64,000 nt of DNA from 66-474 sp035249175 (GTDB lineage: Bacteria; Pseudomonadota; Gammaproteobacteria; Xanthomonadales; Rhodanobacteraceae): NCBI GenBank assembly GCA_035249175.1, contig DATFGT010000103.1, positions 1-64,000 on the forward strand, in the 5' to 3' direction. The notes beneath the pieces are model-generated. The model did not search any database. It worked only from the letters and a program-made list of their open reading frames with translations, and was not told where the DNA came from. This document shows positions 1-8,692 of this stretch, in pieces; within the stretch, counting starts at the first letter, position 1; each line of letters opens with the position of its first letter. A program made the position numbers and the translations under genes.

Positions 1-1863
1 GCGCTGATCGCGTTTCGCTCGCCGGGCCTGCGCGCCGGCGACTATGCGACCGCGTTGGTGTTGAATGGCGCGATGGCTTCGCAGCGCGCGGCGCTGGCCG
101 GCATGCGTTATGACGGCACCGCACTGTTCGGCGGTTACTTCGGTTCGGCGCTGGAACATGCCGGCATCGACTACGCGATGGGCGCATTTCCGAAGGGTGG
201 TGAGCCTGCGCCGGTCCTGAAACGGATGCGGGCGATCCTGGCCGATGCCGCCGCGAAGGGCATCGATCCGGCGCTCGTGGAAGCCGCCAAGCAGAAGGCG
301 ATCGCCGACCTCGAATACAAGAAGAACTCGGTGAGCGGGCTTGCCAACGCGTGGTCGCAGGCGCTGGCGTTCCAGGGCGCGGAATCGCCCGACGCCATCA
401 AGACGGCAATCGAAGCCGTCACGCCGGCCGAGGTGAACGCGCTGGCGAAGAAGTTGTTCGACCCGGCGCACGCGATCACCGCGGTGCTCACTCCGGAAAG
501 CTCCGGCAAATCGGTGTCGAGCAAGGGTTTCGGTGGCGCGGAAAGTTTCGCGTCCAGCCCCGATCATGAGGTTGAACTGCCGGATTGGGCCAAGTCCGCT
601 TTTGCCAAATTGGAATTGCCGAAATCCGCGCTCCATCCAACCGAGTACACGCTGCCAAATGGCCTGAAGTTGATCGTGCAACCCGAGTCGATCAGCGACA
701 CCGTCGAAGTGTACGGACGCATCAAGACCAACGAGGATCTGCAGGCGCCGAAGGGCGAGGAAGGCGTGGCTCAGGTGCTGGATGGCTTGCTTCCGTTCGG
801 CACAACCAGCCTGAACCGCCTGCAGTTCCAGGCCACGCTGGATGCGATCAGCGCGCACGAGAGCGCTGGAACCGATTTTTCGCTCGCGGTTCCCGCAGCG
901 AATTTCGCCCAGGGCATGGCGCTTCTGGCCGACAACGAACTACACCCGGCGCTGCCGGCGCAGGCATTCGCAATCGTGCAACACCAGACCGCAGGCCAAG
1001 TCGCCGGACAATTGCAATCGCCCGCGTTTCTTTCCGGACTTGCTTTGGATGAAGCGCTGCTGCCGGCGAACGATCCAGCCTTGCGTCACGCAACGCCACA
1101 AAACGTCGCCGGTCTCACGCTTGACAAGGTGAAGGAGTATTACGCCCGCACGTTCCGGCCCGACATGACCACCGTCGTGGTGGTCGGGAAGATCGATCCG
1201 GCCGACGCCAAGACCATCGTCGAAAAGACTTTCGGAGGCTGGGAAGTGCAGGGGACAAAGCCCGCGACAGATTATGGTGCCGTACCCGCGAACCGCCGCG
1301 GTCATGCCCAGACGCCCGACAAGAGCGCGGTCCAGGACGAGGTGACGATGGCGCAAACCCTTGCGCTCAACTACGACTCGCCGCAGCGGTTCGCCTTGAC
1401 GCTGGGCGATCAAGTGTTGGGGGGCGGCTTCTATGCGTCACGGCTGGTGCGCGACCTGCGTGAAAAGCGCGGTCTTGTTTACACCGTCGGCGTCGATGCT
1501 TCGCTGGACAAGCATCGCGGCACGTACGCGGTGAACTTCGGTTGCGACCCGGACAAGGTGGCTGAAGCGAGCAAGCTCGTGGTGCAGAATTTGAAACAGA
1601 TGCAGGAGGCACCGATTAGCGCCGGCGAGCTGAAACAGGCGAAGGGCATCCTCCTACGCCGGATTCCACTCGGCGAGTCCAGCTTCGGCGCGATCGCCGG
1701 CAACCTGCTCGATTATTCAACGGAAGGCAAACCGCTGGATGAGTCCACCATCGCCGCACAACATTATCTGGATTTGACCGCGGCCGAGGTGCAACAAGTA
1801 TTCGCGAAGTACGTCCGCCCAGACGACCTGGTGACCGCGGTAAAGGGGCCGGTGCCGAAGTAA
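1..1863 (+). CDS. M16 family peptidase (pitrilysin-like), 3' part
   Basis: The reading frame is open from the first base, so the 5' end lies outside the window; 620 residues are visible. The family are zinc metallopeptidases made of two homologous halves. The HxxEH zinc site belongs to the first half and is not in the visible part, so catalytic competence cannot be judged. A second-half domain starts near visible residue 215 with 'YTLPNGLKLIVQ', the typical opening strand of an M16 repeat, and later has the R/Y-type segment 'LVRDLREKRGLVYTVGV' expected near the C-terminal half of M16 proteins. The gene ends just before a strong terminator. M16 membership is fairly sure; whether it is an active protease or an inactive partner subunit is not. 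Confidence 0.85.
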   Translation, partial: ALIAFRSPGLRAGDYATALVLNGAMASQRAALAGMRYDGTALFGGYFGSALEHAGIDYAMGAFPKGGEPAPVLKRMRAILADAAAKGIDPALVEAAKQKAIADLEYKKNSVSGLANAWSQALAFQGAESPDAIKTAIEAVTPAEVNALAKKLFDPAHAITAVLTPESSGKSVSSKGFGGAESFASSPDHEVELPDWAKSAFAKLELPKSALHPTEYTLPNGLKLIVQPESISDTVEVYGRIKTNEDLQAPKGEEGVAQVLDGLLPFGTTSLNRLQFQATLDAISAHESAGTDFSLAVPAANFAQGMALLADNELHPALPAQAFAIVQHQTAGQVAGQLQSPAFLSGLALDEALLPANDPALRHATPQNVAGLTLDKVKEYYARTFRPDMTTVVVVGKIDPADAKTIVEKTFGGWEVQGTKPATDYGAVPANRRGHAQTPDKSAVQDEVTMAQTLALNYDSPQRFALTLGDQVLGGGFYASRLVRDLREKRGLVYTVGVDASLDKHRGTYAVNFGCDPDKVAEASKLVVQNLKQMQEAPISAGELKQAKGILLRRIPLGESSFGAIAGNLLDYSTEGKPLDESTIAAQHYLDLTAAEVQQVFAKYVRPDDLVTAVKGPVPK

Positions 1864-1886
1864 CGGCCACGGTTCCGATGAACAAC

Positions 1887-1912
1887 AAGGACCGCATAAG
1901 CGGTCCTTTTTT
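1887..1912 (+). terminator. Rho-independent terminator after the M16 gene
   Basis: A perfect 9-bp stem (AAGGACCGC / GCGGTCCTT) with a 4-nt loop (ATAA) is followed by a run of T. It begins 24 bases after the stop codon of the M16 gene and closes that transcript. Confidence 0.9.
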
Positions 1913-2008
1913 CACTCGTGATGCAGCTCACGCTGCCGGTACGCGAAGGCACGCCGGAGCCGAACGGGTCGGCTATGATCGGCACGACGGCAATCCGGGG
2001 ATGGCTAC

Positions 2009-2269
2009 ATGATCTGGGGCTTGGCGCTGATTTCGCTGGCGGCATTTCTTCTGGCATTCGCAAGTCATTCGCCGGGCTGGATGGGGCTGGGCATTTTCAT
2101 CGGACTTGTCAGCGGCATTGCCGCGGCGCTGTTCTTCATCGAGCGGCATGTCCGCGCCAGTTCCCGCCCCGAGCACATGACCGAGCGCGAGATCCAGGCG
2201 CTGCGTGGCACCGTTCACAAGAAAAGCGACGATTCGACGCGCCAGCTTCCACCCGCGCCGCCGCACTGA
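2009..2269 (+). CDS. Small two-helix membrane protein, unknown function
   Basis: Predicted product of 86 residues. Two hydrophobic segments (about residues 2-17 and 24-43) are followed by a charged, probably cytoplasmic tail with 'MTEREIQALRGTV'. I do not recognise a named family. The Shine-Dalgarno match upstream (CCGGGGA) is modest. It sits between the M16 terminator and acs in the same direction and ends about 70 bases before acs, so it could be co-transcribed with it. The helix-helix-charged-tail layout supports a real gene, but length and motif give no function. Confidence 0.55.
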   Translation: MIWGLALISLAAFLLAFASHSPGWMGLGIFIGLVSGIAAALFFIERHVRASSRPEHMTEREIQALRGTVHKKSDDSTRQLPPAPPH

Positions 2270-2341
2270 CGCTATTTTTTATCACCGGCGCTGCGCCAAT
2301 TTGCTACGCTTGATTCCTTGCCTGACCTCAAGGAGTCCGCG

Positions 2342-4297
2342 ATGAGCAAAGTGCATCTCGTCCCGTCCGCGTTTGCTGCTGCCGAACAGATCAAGCCCGA
2401 CGATTACGAACGGCTCTATGCGGAATCCTTGCGCGACCCCGAAGCCTTCTGGGCCAGAGCGGCCAAGCGGCTGGAATGGATCAAGCCGCCCACGCAGATC
2501 AGGGATGTCTCCTTCGACGCAAAGGACCTGCACATCCGGTGGTACGCCGACGGCGTCTTGAACCCCACCGTCAGTTGTCTCGACCGACAGCTCGCCAAAC
2601 GCGGCGACAAGACCGCGATCCTTTTCGAGGGTGACGATCCGAGCATCTCACGGGCGATCAGCTATCGCGAGTTGCATGCTGAAGTGTGCAAGTTCGCGAA
2701 CGCGCTGAAGCACCTCGGCGTGCAAAAGGGCGATCGCATTGCGATCTACATGCCGATGATTCCGGAAGCCACCGTCGCGATGTTGGCTTGTGCACGGGTC
2801 GGCGCGATCCACTCCGTCGTGTTCGGCGGTTTTTCACCGGACGCGTTGGCCGGTCGCATCGCCGATTCGCAATGCAAACTCCTGATCACCGCCGACGAGG
2901 GCGTGCGCGCCAACAAGAAAATCCCGCTGAAGAAAAACGTGGACGAGGCGCTGACCCGTCCCGACACCACCAGCATCGAAACCGTAGTGGTGGTGCGCCG
3001 CACTGGCGGCGCGGTGAACATGCAGTCTCCGCGCGATCGCTGGTGGGACGCGTTGATGGATGGGCAATCAGCCGATTGCCCGCCCGAGCCGATGAACGCT
3101 GAAGATCCGTTGTTCATCCTTTACACATCGGGCTCCACCGGAAAACCGAAAGGCGTGTTGCACACCGTGGGCGGATACATGGTGTGGGTGTCGTACACGC
3201 ATGAGGCGATTTTCGACCTGCGCGAGGACGACATTTACTGGTGCACTGCCGATGTGGGCTGGGTCACCGGACACAGTTATATCGTGTACGGCCCGCTTGC
3301 CAATGGCGCGACCTCGCTGGTGTTCGAGGGCGTGCCGAACTGGCCGGACGCCTCGCGCATCTGGCAGGTCTGTGACAAGCACAAGGTGACGATCCTGTAC
3401 ACCGCGCCCACCGCGATCCGCGCGCTGATGCGCGAGGGCGACGAGCCGGTGAAGAGAACCTCGCGCAAATCGCTGCGTCTGCTCGGTTCCGTTGGCGAAC
3501 CGATCAATCCCGAAGCGTGGGAATGGTTTTTCGACGTGGTGGGCGAGGGCCGCAGTCCGATCGTGGACACCTGGTGGCAGACCGAAACCGGCGGCATCCT
3601 GATTTGTCCACTGCCGGGATCGACGACGCTGAAGCCGGGCGCCGCCATGAAACCTTTCTTCGGCATCAAGCCCGCAATCCTTGAAGCGGACGGCAAGACC
3701 ATTGAAGGCGCAGGTTCCGGCAACCTCGTGATCACTGATTCCTGGCCCGGGCAGATGCGCACCGTATACGGAGACCACCAGCGCTTCATCGATACCTACT
3801 TCACGATGTACCCCGGCGTTTACACCACCGGTGACGGCGCCGAACGCGACGCCGATGGCGACTGGAGGATCACCGGTCGCGTCGATGACGTCATCAACGT
3901 GTCCGGTCACCGCATCGGCACCGCCGAAATCGAAAGCGCGATGATGGCCGACGAGCGCGTAGCCGAAGCCGCGGTGGTCGGGTGCCCGCACGAGGTCAAG
4001 GGAACCACCATTTATGCTTTCGTGACACCCAAGGGAGGGATCGCGCCGAGCGATGCGTTGAAGAAGGAACTCGTCATGGGCATACGTGAGCGGATCGGCG
4101 CATTCGCGACACCCGAATATCTGCAGTGGGCGTCGGCTCTTCCGAAGACCCGGTCCGCCAAGACCATGCGCCGGATCCTGCGCAAGATCGCCGAGGCGGG
4201 CAACAACGAGGTCGACCTTGCCGCGCTGGGTGACACGTCCACACTGGCGGATCCTTCAGTGGTGAAGCGGCTCTACGACGAGCGCGTGCGGCACTGA
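2342..4297 (+). CDS. acs: Acetyl-CoA synthetase (AMP-forming)
   Basis: Activates acetate to acetyl-CoA by way of acetyl-AMP. The 651-residue length matches the family (about 650). Visible motifs are the phosphate-binding loop 'YTSGSTGKPKGV', the acetate/AMP pocket motif 'WWQTETGG', the hinge and CoA region 'GRVDDVINVSGHR', and the C-terminal 'PKTRSAKTMRR' with the lysine that is the classic site of regulatory acetylation. I chose the ATG at 2342 over an in-frame TTG 24 bases upstream because AAGGAG lies 6-7 bases before it. The next gene starts 17 bases downstream. Confidence 0.97.
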   Translation: MSKVHLVPSAFAAAEQIKPDDYERLYAESLRDPEAFWARAAKRLEWIKPPTQIRDVSFDAKDLHIRWYADGVLNPTVSCLDRQLAKRGDKTAILFEGDDPSISRAISYRELHAEVCKFANALKHLGVQKGDRIAIYMPMIPEATVAMLACARVGAIHSVVFGGFSPDALAGRIADSQCKLLITADEGVRANKKIPLKKNVDEALTRPDTTSIETVVVVRRTGGAVNMQSPRDRWWDALMDGQSADCPPEPMNAEDPLFILYTSGSTGKPKGVLHTVGGYMVWVSYTHEAIFDLREDDIYWCTADVGWVTGHSYIVYGPLANGATSLVFEGVPNWPDASRIWQVCDKHKVTILYTAPTAIRALMREGDEPVKRTSRKSLRLLGSVGEPINPEAWEWFFDVVGEGRSPIVDTWWQTETGGILICPLPGSTTLKPGAAMKPFFGIKPAILEADGKTIEGAGSGNLVITDSWPGQMRTVYGDHQRFIDTYFTMYPGVYTTGDGAERDADGDWRITGRVDDVINVSGHRIGTAEIESAMMADERVAEAAVVGCPHEVKGTTIYAFVTPKGGIAPSDALKKELVMGIRERIGAFATPEYLQWASALPKTRSAKTMRRILRKIAEAGNNEVDLAALGDTSTLADPSVVKRLYDERVRH

Positions 4298-4314
4298 CTG
4301 CACCCAGACCATCG

Positions 4315-4995
4315 ATGCCTGCCCATCCGGCGTTCATCGAGGCGACCCCACAGAGTGTCGCCGGTCGTTTGGACGGCCAAACGATTCACCTGTGGCGCAT
4401 TCCTTATGCGCTGTCGGAGGGGCGCGCACCCTTGGTCGCATTGCTTGCTGGGTATCTTGGCATCTCCGAGAGATCCGTCAGGCTGGACCAGGACGAACGC
4501 GGCAAGCCACGCTTGGCGCGCGATTCATCCCGCGCCGGTGACGCAGGTCGGCTCGAATTCAACTGGTCGCACAGCGGCGATTTTGCACTGGTGGCGCTCG
4601 CGCGCGGATGCGAGCTGGGGGTGGACATCCAGCGCTTCGGCAAAAACCAGCGTTCGCTGGAAATCGCGCGGCGTTTTTTCGCTTCCGAAGAAGCAGATGC
4701 CTTGGCGCCACTCGATCCGGACACGCGCGACCAGGCGTTCATCAAATTATGGTGTGCCAAGGAAGCGGTATTGAAAGCCGTGGGTGAAGGCCTTTCATTC
4801 GGGTTGGCGCGCCTCGCGTTCACCCGTCGCGTGGACACCGATTGGATTTTGACGCGGGTCGATCCCTTGCTGGGCAACGTGAACGACTGGCAACTCACCG
4901 GTTTCGAAGCTGCCTCGGAATACCGTGGCGCCTTGGCGTGGCGCGGCGCCCCTCGCGCCATCGCGGCCTTTCGCTCCATCGACGGCAATTGCTGA
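4315..4995 (+). CDS. 4'-phosphopantetheinyl transferase superfamily protein (Sfp type)
   Basis: Transfers the phosphopantetheine arm of CoA to a serine of carrier proteins. The 226-residue length fits the Sfp/EntD/HetI type rather than the short AcpS. Visible motifs are 'FNWSHSG' in the first half, the Mg-binding 'GVDIQRF', and the CoA-binding 'FIKLWCAKEAVLKAVGEGL'. It lies only 17 bases after acs, which suggests a shared transcript; both enzymes involve CoA. No carrier-protein or polyketide/NRPS gene is in the window, so its partner is unknown (possibly fatty-acid ACP or an aryl-polyene type pathway elsewhere). Confidence 0.88.
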   Translation: MPAHPAFIEATPQSVAGRLDGQTIHLWRIPYALSEGRAPLVALLAGYLGISERSVRLDQDERGKPRLARDSSRAGDAGRLEFNWSHSGDFALVALARGCELGVDIQRFGKNQRSLEIARRFFASEEADALAPLDPDTRDQAFIKLWCAKEAVLKAVGEGLSFGLARLAFTRRVDTDWILTRVDPLLGNVNDWQLTGFEAASEYRGALAWRGAPRAIAAFRSIDGNC

Positions 4996-5000
4996 ACCAT

Positions 5001-5133
5001 GCCGGCGTGCCCCCCGGAACTCCGGCGTCGGGTGAAGGTCTCAGAAGTACGGGAAGTCTCCCCGTAGGTCCGCCCGAACAGCGACGTGGCGGGCCGCACT
5101 CTCCGGCGCGGAGTTTCCCTCCGCGCCTTTTTT
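5001..5133 (+). ncRNA. Possible structured small RNA or 3' UTR element (four hairpins)
   Basis: Starting right after the phosphopantetheinyl transferase stop there are four successive hairpins: GCCGG/CCGGC with C6 in the loop (5001-5026), TACGGG/CCCGTA (5048-5066), GGTCCGCC/GGCGGGCC with one G-U pair (5067-5095), and a strong terminator (5105-5133). No reading frame explains this stretch. Compact stem-loops with C-rich unpaired segments before a terminator are typical of trans-acting small RNAs such as those known in Xanthomonas, but I see no promoter that proves independent transcription; it may just be a structured 3' end processed from the acs mRNA. Confidence 0.35.
5105..5133 (+). terminator. 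Rho-independent terminator
   Basis: Perfect 9-bp GC-rich stem GGCGCGGAG / CTCCGCGCC with a 5-nt loop, followed by six T. It ends the acs/phosphopantetheinyl transferase transcript, or the candidate small RNA that it closes. Confidence 0.9.
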
Positions 5134-5264
5134 CGTGATTTTTTGTGCGATCATCCTGACCGTCGCGTTGCCGAGCCACCCTGCAAACAGGACAATTGAC
5201 GACTGGGAACACCAGCGGCCATCCATGGCCTGACTTTCGCGAAGCAATTCTCTACCAACTCCCG

Positions 5265-6011
5265 ATGACGACCCTAAGCGTCAACCTCAACAAGATCGCG
5301 GTGTTGCGCAACGCGCGGGGAGGTCATGAACCTGACTTGACCACGGCAGCCGAGGCTTGCATCGCCGCGGGTTGCGGCGGCATTACCGTGCATCCGCGTC
5401 CGGACCGGCGTCACGTCACCGCGAACGATGTCGCGCTGCTTGCGGACCTGACGCGTGGTCGCGTCGAACTCAATTTGGAGGGCAATCCATTCGCGCCGCC
5501 GCGTCCGGGTTATCCCGGTTTCGTTGAATTGGTGCTCGGCGCGAAGCCGGCCCAAGCAACGTTGGTGCCAGACGCCGATGGCCAGCTTACGTCCGATCAC
5601 GGTTTTGATCTCACACACGATCTTGGAAAACTTGCGCCGTTGGTAACTGAACTCGGTGCAATCGGATGCCGCGTTTCGCTGTTCATCGATGCAGGCGTGA
5701 GCGAAGGCTTCGAGGCAGCGCACGCCATTGGTGTTTCGCGCCTGGAGCTCTACACCGGCCCTTATGCACATGCGTTCGCCAACGGCGACTTCGCCGTCGA
5801 ATTGCAGCGTTGCGCGGATACGGCGCAGCGTGCGTTGGGCGCGGGACTCGAGGTGAACGCCGGTCACGATCTCAATCAGAAAAATCTCGGCGCGTTCAAA
5901 CGCGCGATTCCGCAGCTGGCCGAAGTTTCCATCGGACATGCGCTGATCAGCGAAGCGCTGTACGACGGTCTTGATCGCACGGTGCGCCGCTATCTCGCGA
6001 TTCTCGCCTGA
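5265..6011 (+). CDS. pdxJ: Pyridoxine 5'-phosphate synthase
   Basis: Condenses 1-deoxyxylulose 5-phosphate with 3-amino-2-oxopropyl phosphate in the last ring-closing step of the DXP-dependent vitamin B6 pathway. The 248 residues fold as a TIM barrel; family motifs 'LSVNLNKIAVLRNARG', 'GCGGITVHPRPDRRH' and 'ELNLEGNP' are visible, together with 'GLEVNAGHDLNQKNL' and 'EVSIGHALISEAL' for phosphate binding near the C-terminus. The frame extends 23 codons upstream, but family alignments start at 'MTTLSVN', so I use the ATG at 5265. Convergent with exbD2; the two are separated by a bidirectional terminator. The pdxJ / exbD neighbourhood is known from Xanthomonas. Confidence 0.96.
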   Translation: MTTLSVNLNKIAVLRNARGGHEPDLTTAAEACIAAGCGGITVHPRPDRRHVTANDVALLADLTRGRVELNLEGNPFAPPRPGYPGFVELVLGAKPAQATLVPDADGQLTSDHGFDLTHDLGKLAPLVTELGAIGCRVSLFIDAGVSEGFEAAHAIGVSRLELYTGPYAHAFANGDFAVELQRCADTAQRALGAGLEVNAGHDLNQKNLGAFKRAIPQLAEVSIGHALISEALYDGLDRTVRRYLAILA

Positions 6012-6023
6012 GCTCGCTGCAAA

Positions 6024-6050
6024 AAAATGCCGCGCATTGCGCGGCATTTT
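6024..6050. terminator. Bidirectional terminator between pdxJ and exbD2
   Basis: Perfect 12-bp inverted repeat AAAATGCCGCGC / GCGCGGCATTTT with a 3-nt loop, with A on the left and T on the right, so that a U-tract forms on both strands. It separates two convergent genes. Confidence 0.9.
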
Positions 6051-6074
6051 TCGATGACGAACAAAGCATCAGCT

Positions 6075-6515
6075 TCAAGGCGTCGACCCCGGTCTGGCCT
6101 TGCCTTGGGTGATGAAGCCCAAGTGCACCATGCCCGCGGATTTCGCGTCCTGCATGACCTTCCAGATCACCCTATACGGTGTGGTCTTGTCGGCGCGGAT
6201 GTTCAACTCCGGTTGCGGGCTGCCGGCCGCAGCCGAACGTAACCTGGCGCTCAACACCGCATCACTGATCAGGCTGTCGTTCCAGTACACGGTGCCATCG
6301 GGTTCGATCGCGAGGTCGATCGGGGGGACTTCGATCGTAGCCGGCTTGGTGTTGGGATCGGCACGCGGCAGATCCACCTTCACTTTGTGCGACATCAGGG
6401 GCGCCGTGATCATGAAAATGATCAGAAGAACCAGCATCACGTCCGCCAGCGGGGTGACGTTGATCTCGGCCTTGGGAATGTCGCTGCCGGTGTTCTCGCC
6501 AAGACTCATCGCCAT
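6075..6515 (-). CDS. exbD2: ExbD-type biopolymer transport protein (second copy)
   Basis: Part of the inner-membrane ExbB-ExbD motor that uses proton-motive force to energise TonB. The 146-residue protein has a short cytoplasmic N-terminus, one transmembrane helix (about residues 20-42) that begins with 'INVTPLADVMLVLLIIFM', which contains the conserved proton-path aspartate, and a periplasmic domain. An alternative ATG lies two codons in. It is the last gene of the tonB-exbB-exbD1-exbD2 run, 12 bases after exbD1. In Xanthomonas campestris the second ExbD is dispensable for iron uptake but has a separate role; the same division of labour is only an inference here. Confidence 0.92.
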   Translation of the reverse strand: MAMSLGENTGSDIPKAEINVTPLADVMLVLLIIFMITAPLMSHKVKVDLPRADPNTKPATIEVPPIDLAIEPDGTVYWNDSLISDAVLSARLRSAAAGSPQPELNIRADKTTPYRVIWKVMQDAKSAGMVHLGFITQGKARPGSTP

Positions 6516-6527
6516 GACGTCAGATCC

Positions 6528-6935
6528 TCACTTCTCGAAACCGATTTTCTGGACGTTGTAGCGGCGCGCTTCCGCCATCACTTCGGCCAGGTAATTGTAT
6601 TGCGTATCGTCGGTGGCCTTGATGTGCACCTGCGGCTGCTGGTCCAGTCCCTTGGCGCCGACGGTCGCCAGCTGCGCCTGCAACTCGACGTTGCTGATCG
6701 GCAGGTTGTCCCAGGTCATCGTGCCGTCGGCCTGAATGAACAACGTATGTGGCGTCGGTGGGTTTTCCGGCGGCTTCACGTTGGGGTTGGGCTGCGGCAG
6801 GTCGATCTTGATGTTGTGCTGCACCAGCGGCGCGGTGATCATGAAAATGACCAGCAGCACCAACATCACGTCGATCAGTGGCGTGATGTTGATTTCTGCG
6901 ACCGGACCGCCGCCGGTATTGGTACTCATCGCCAT
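6528..6935 (-). CDS. exbD1: ExbD-type biopolymer transport protein (first copy)
   Basis: 135 residues with the ExbD plan: cytoplasmic N-terminus, a single transmembrane helix opening with 'INITPLIDVMLVLLVIFM' (conserved Asp in the membrane), and a periplasmic domain. It lies 12 bases downstream of exbB and 12 bases upstream of exbD2, so it is co-transcribed with both. It shares the transmembrane signature with the downstream copy but differs strongly in the periplasmic part, which indicates an old duplication and not a recent one. Confidence 0.93.
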   Translation of the reverse strand: MAMSTNTGGGPVAEINITPLIDVMLVLLVIFMITAPLVQHNIKIDLPQPNPNVKPPENPPTPHTLFIQADGTMTWDNLPISNVELQAQLATVGAKGLDQQPQVHIKATDDTQYNYLAEVMAEARRYNVQKIGFEK

Positions 6936-6947
6936 GACTGCAACCTC

Positions 6948-7769
6948 TTACTTCTTCACCGCCGGCGGAGGCACTGCGGCGGCCGGACGCGCGGCCGCAG
7001 CCGAGGAGCCGGTCTCGATGCGAGCGCCGGTGGCGAAGAAGTCGTGCAGGTCGTGCGCGAATTCATCGAAGTGCGCGATGGTGACGCGGTTGGCGCGCGA
7101 GTAGGCGTTGTACGCGATCACCGCCGGGATGGCCGCGAACAGGCCGATGGCGGTCATGATCAGCGCCTGACCGACCGGGCCCGCGACCGCGGAGATCGAG
7201 GACTCTCCGCTGGCGCCCAAGTTGATCAACGCGTAGTAAATGCCCATCACGGTACCGAGCAGGCCGACGAACACTGCGGCGGAACCGACCGTCGCCAACA
7301 GCGTGAGGCCGCCTTCCAGGTTGCGGCTTTCGCGATCCACCGCTTGGCGCAGCGCACGGTCGACGAACTCGGAGCGATTCAGCGCCTCAACCATGCGGCT
7401 GCCTTCATGGCGCTGATGGTGCGCCGCGGCGGACGCCGCTTCCAGGGCAATCTTCGAGAATGGCTCGGTGCGCGGCTGCTTCTCCATCACCCGCACGGCG
7501 TCCTGCGCGGACGGCGTATCCCAGAACTTCTGGATGACCTTGTCCATGCGCGAACGCATCAGCGCGTTGCGGATCGCGATCGCGATGATGAAGTACCACG
7601 ATGACACCGACATGATCACCAGCACGATCAGCACGATGAAGTCGATCGCGTGCGCGAGCGGGTGGGTCAGGATCTCATGGAGAAAATGGCTCGCGCCGAC
7701 CTGCTGCAGGGCTTGCGCGTTGGCGTTGCCGACTGGTGCGGCGGCGGCTGAAGTTGCTTCTTGGATCAT
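6948..7769 (-). CDS. exbB: ExbB / MotA-TolQ-type proton channel protein
   Basis: Scaffold and proton channel of the TonB motor complex in the inner membrane. 273 residues with three hydrophobic segments: one near residues 40-62, and two in the second half around 'LLATVGSAAVFVGLLGTVMG' and 'VGQALIMTAIGLFAAIPAVI', the last being the conserved MotA/TolQ/ExbB signature. The Ala/Pro-rich C-terminal tail ('PAAAVPPPAVKK') is unusual but common in xanthomonad ExbB. It is 84 bases downstream of tonB and 12 bases upstream of exbD1. Confidence 0.95.
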   Translation of the reverse strand: MIQEATSAAAAPVGNANAQALQQVGASHFLHEILTHPLAHAIDFIVLIVLVIMSVSSWYFIIAIAIRNALMRSRMDKVIQKFWDTPSAQDAVRVMEKQPRTEPFSKIALEAASAAAHHQRHEGSRMVEALNRSEFVDRALRQAVDRESRNLEGGLTLLATVGSAAVFVGLLGTVMGIYYALINLGASGESSISAVAGPVGQALIMTAIGLFAAIPAVIAYNAYSRANRVTIAHFDEFAHDLHDFFATGARIETGSSAAAARPAAAVPPPAVKK

Positions 7770-7853
7770 GGCGCTACCCTTCCTTCAAATTGTAGCAAGT
7801 GGAACGTTGACTGATGGACTCTAACGGATTCGATCCGGTCGAGCGTGAAGTTT

Positions 7854-8510
7854 CTATTCGATGCCGCTGAGGCTGAAGTTCACGGGAACCAGCACGACGC
7901 CGCCAATGGCCTTGCCGCCCTGGACACCCGGATTGAACCGCCAATGGCGTGCAGCATCTTCCGCGGCGCGGTCGAGCTCGCGATAGCCACTGGATTTCTG
8001 CACGCTGACATTCACCACTTCGCCCGCGGCGTTGATGGTGATAGCCAGCACCACCTCGCCTTGGTGACCTTGGCGCACGGCCTGGATCGGGTACTTCGGC
8101 GGGTTGCGATTCTTGTAGCTGATGTCAACCGACGGCGCGACGTTCGCGGGCGGCGGCGGCGGCGCAGGCGGACGCGGCGGCTCGGCCGGCGTCGACATGA
8201 TCGACTGTTCCTGCGGCGGCGGCGGCGCGGGAGGCGGCGGCATCGGCGGCGGCCTCTCCAACTTGATTTCCTTCGGCGGCGGCTGCTTGGGCGGTTCCGG
8301 CGGCGGCGGCGGCGGTGGCGGCGGTGGTGGTGGTGGCGGAATGAATTCGACGCGCACGATCTTCTGCTGGTTGCTCGTCTTGGCCGCAGGCGGGGCAGCC
8401 GGCGCCAGCAGCATGATGATGATCCCGGCGTGCAGTGCAATCGCAAATGCGATTGCAATCGTGCGCCACCAGTTGAACCGTTTGCGGTCTTGAGCCGACG
8501 TGCGTGCCAT
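7854..8510 (-). CDS. tonB: TonB energy-transducing protein
   Basis: Spans the periplasm and transmits energy from ExbBD to outer-membrane TonB-dependent receptors. From the ATG at 8510 (218 residues) it has a short basic cytoplasmic N-terminus, one transmembrane helix (about residues 16-38), a very proline-rich rod with an uninterrupted run of 14 prolines, and the C-terminal domain with 'PPKYPIQAVRQGHQGEVVL' and 'AARHWRFNPG'. An in-frame TTG at 8588 would add 26 residues; I prefer 8510 because the helix then sits close to the N-terminus as is usual, although neither start has a good ribosome site. First gene of tonB-exbB-exbD1-exbD2. Confidence 0.94.
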   Translation of the reverse strand: MARTSAQDRKRFNWWRTIAIAFAIALHAGIIIMLLAPAAPPAAKTSNQQKIVRVEFIPPPPPPPPPPPPPPEPPKQPPPKEIKLERPPPMPPPPAPPPPQEQSIMSTPAEPPRPPAPPPPPANVAPSVDISYKNRNPPKYPIQAVRQGHQGEVVLAITINAAGEVVNVSVQKSSGYRELDRAAEDAARHWRFNPGVQGGKAIGGVVLVPVNFSLSGIE

Positions 8511-8623
8511 CGTGTATTGAACCAGTCGCTGACCTGTTGGGCCCCACTGCGGAAGCCGTATCGTTTCCGACACGGTTTTCGCAACCAAGGCGGCGGAAAA
8601 GTCTTAAACGTTACACCAGCAGC

Positions 8624-8650
8624 AAGGCTTTGCCTAGGGGGCAGAGCCTT
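8624..8650. promoter_or_regulatory. Hairpin between the TPR gene and tonB
   Basis: An 11-bp stem with one mismatch, AAGGCTTTGCC / GGCAGAGCCTT, and a 5-nt loop lies in the short gap between the TPR-protein gene and tonB (both minus strand). No U-tract follows it on the minus strand, so it is not a classic terminator there. It could be a weak terminator, a processing site or an attenuator that sets the tonB level relative to the upstream gene. Confidence 0.4.
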
Positions 8651-8692
8651 AATTATTCTCTCGTGCTCTTTACAGCCGGATCTTCAGCCGGG

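Noticed and set aside
8640..8665. Fur-box-like AT-rich stretch upstream of tonB
   Set aside because: AATTATT is far too short a match to the 19-bp Fur consensus; iron control cannot be claimed from it.
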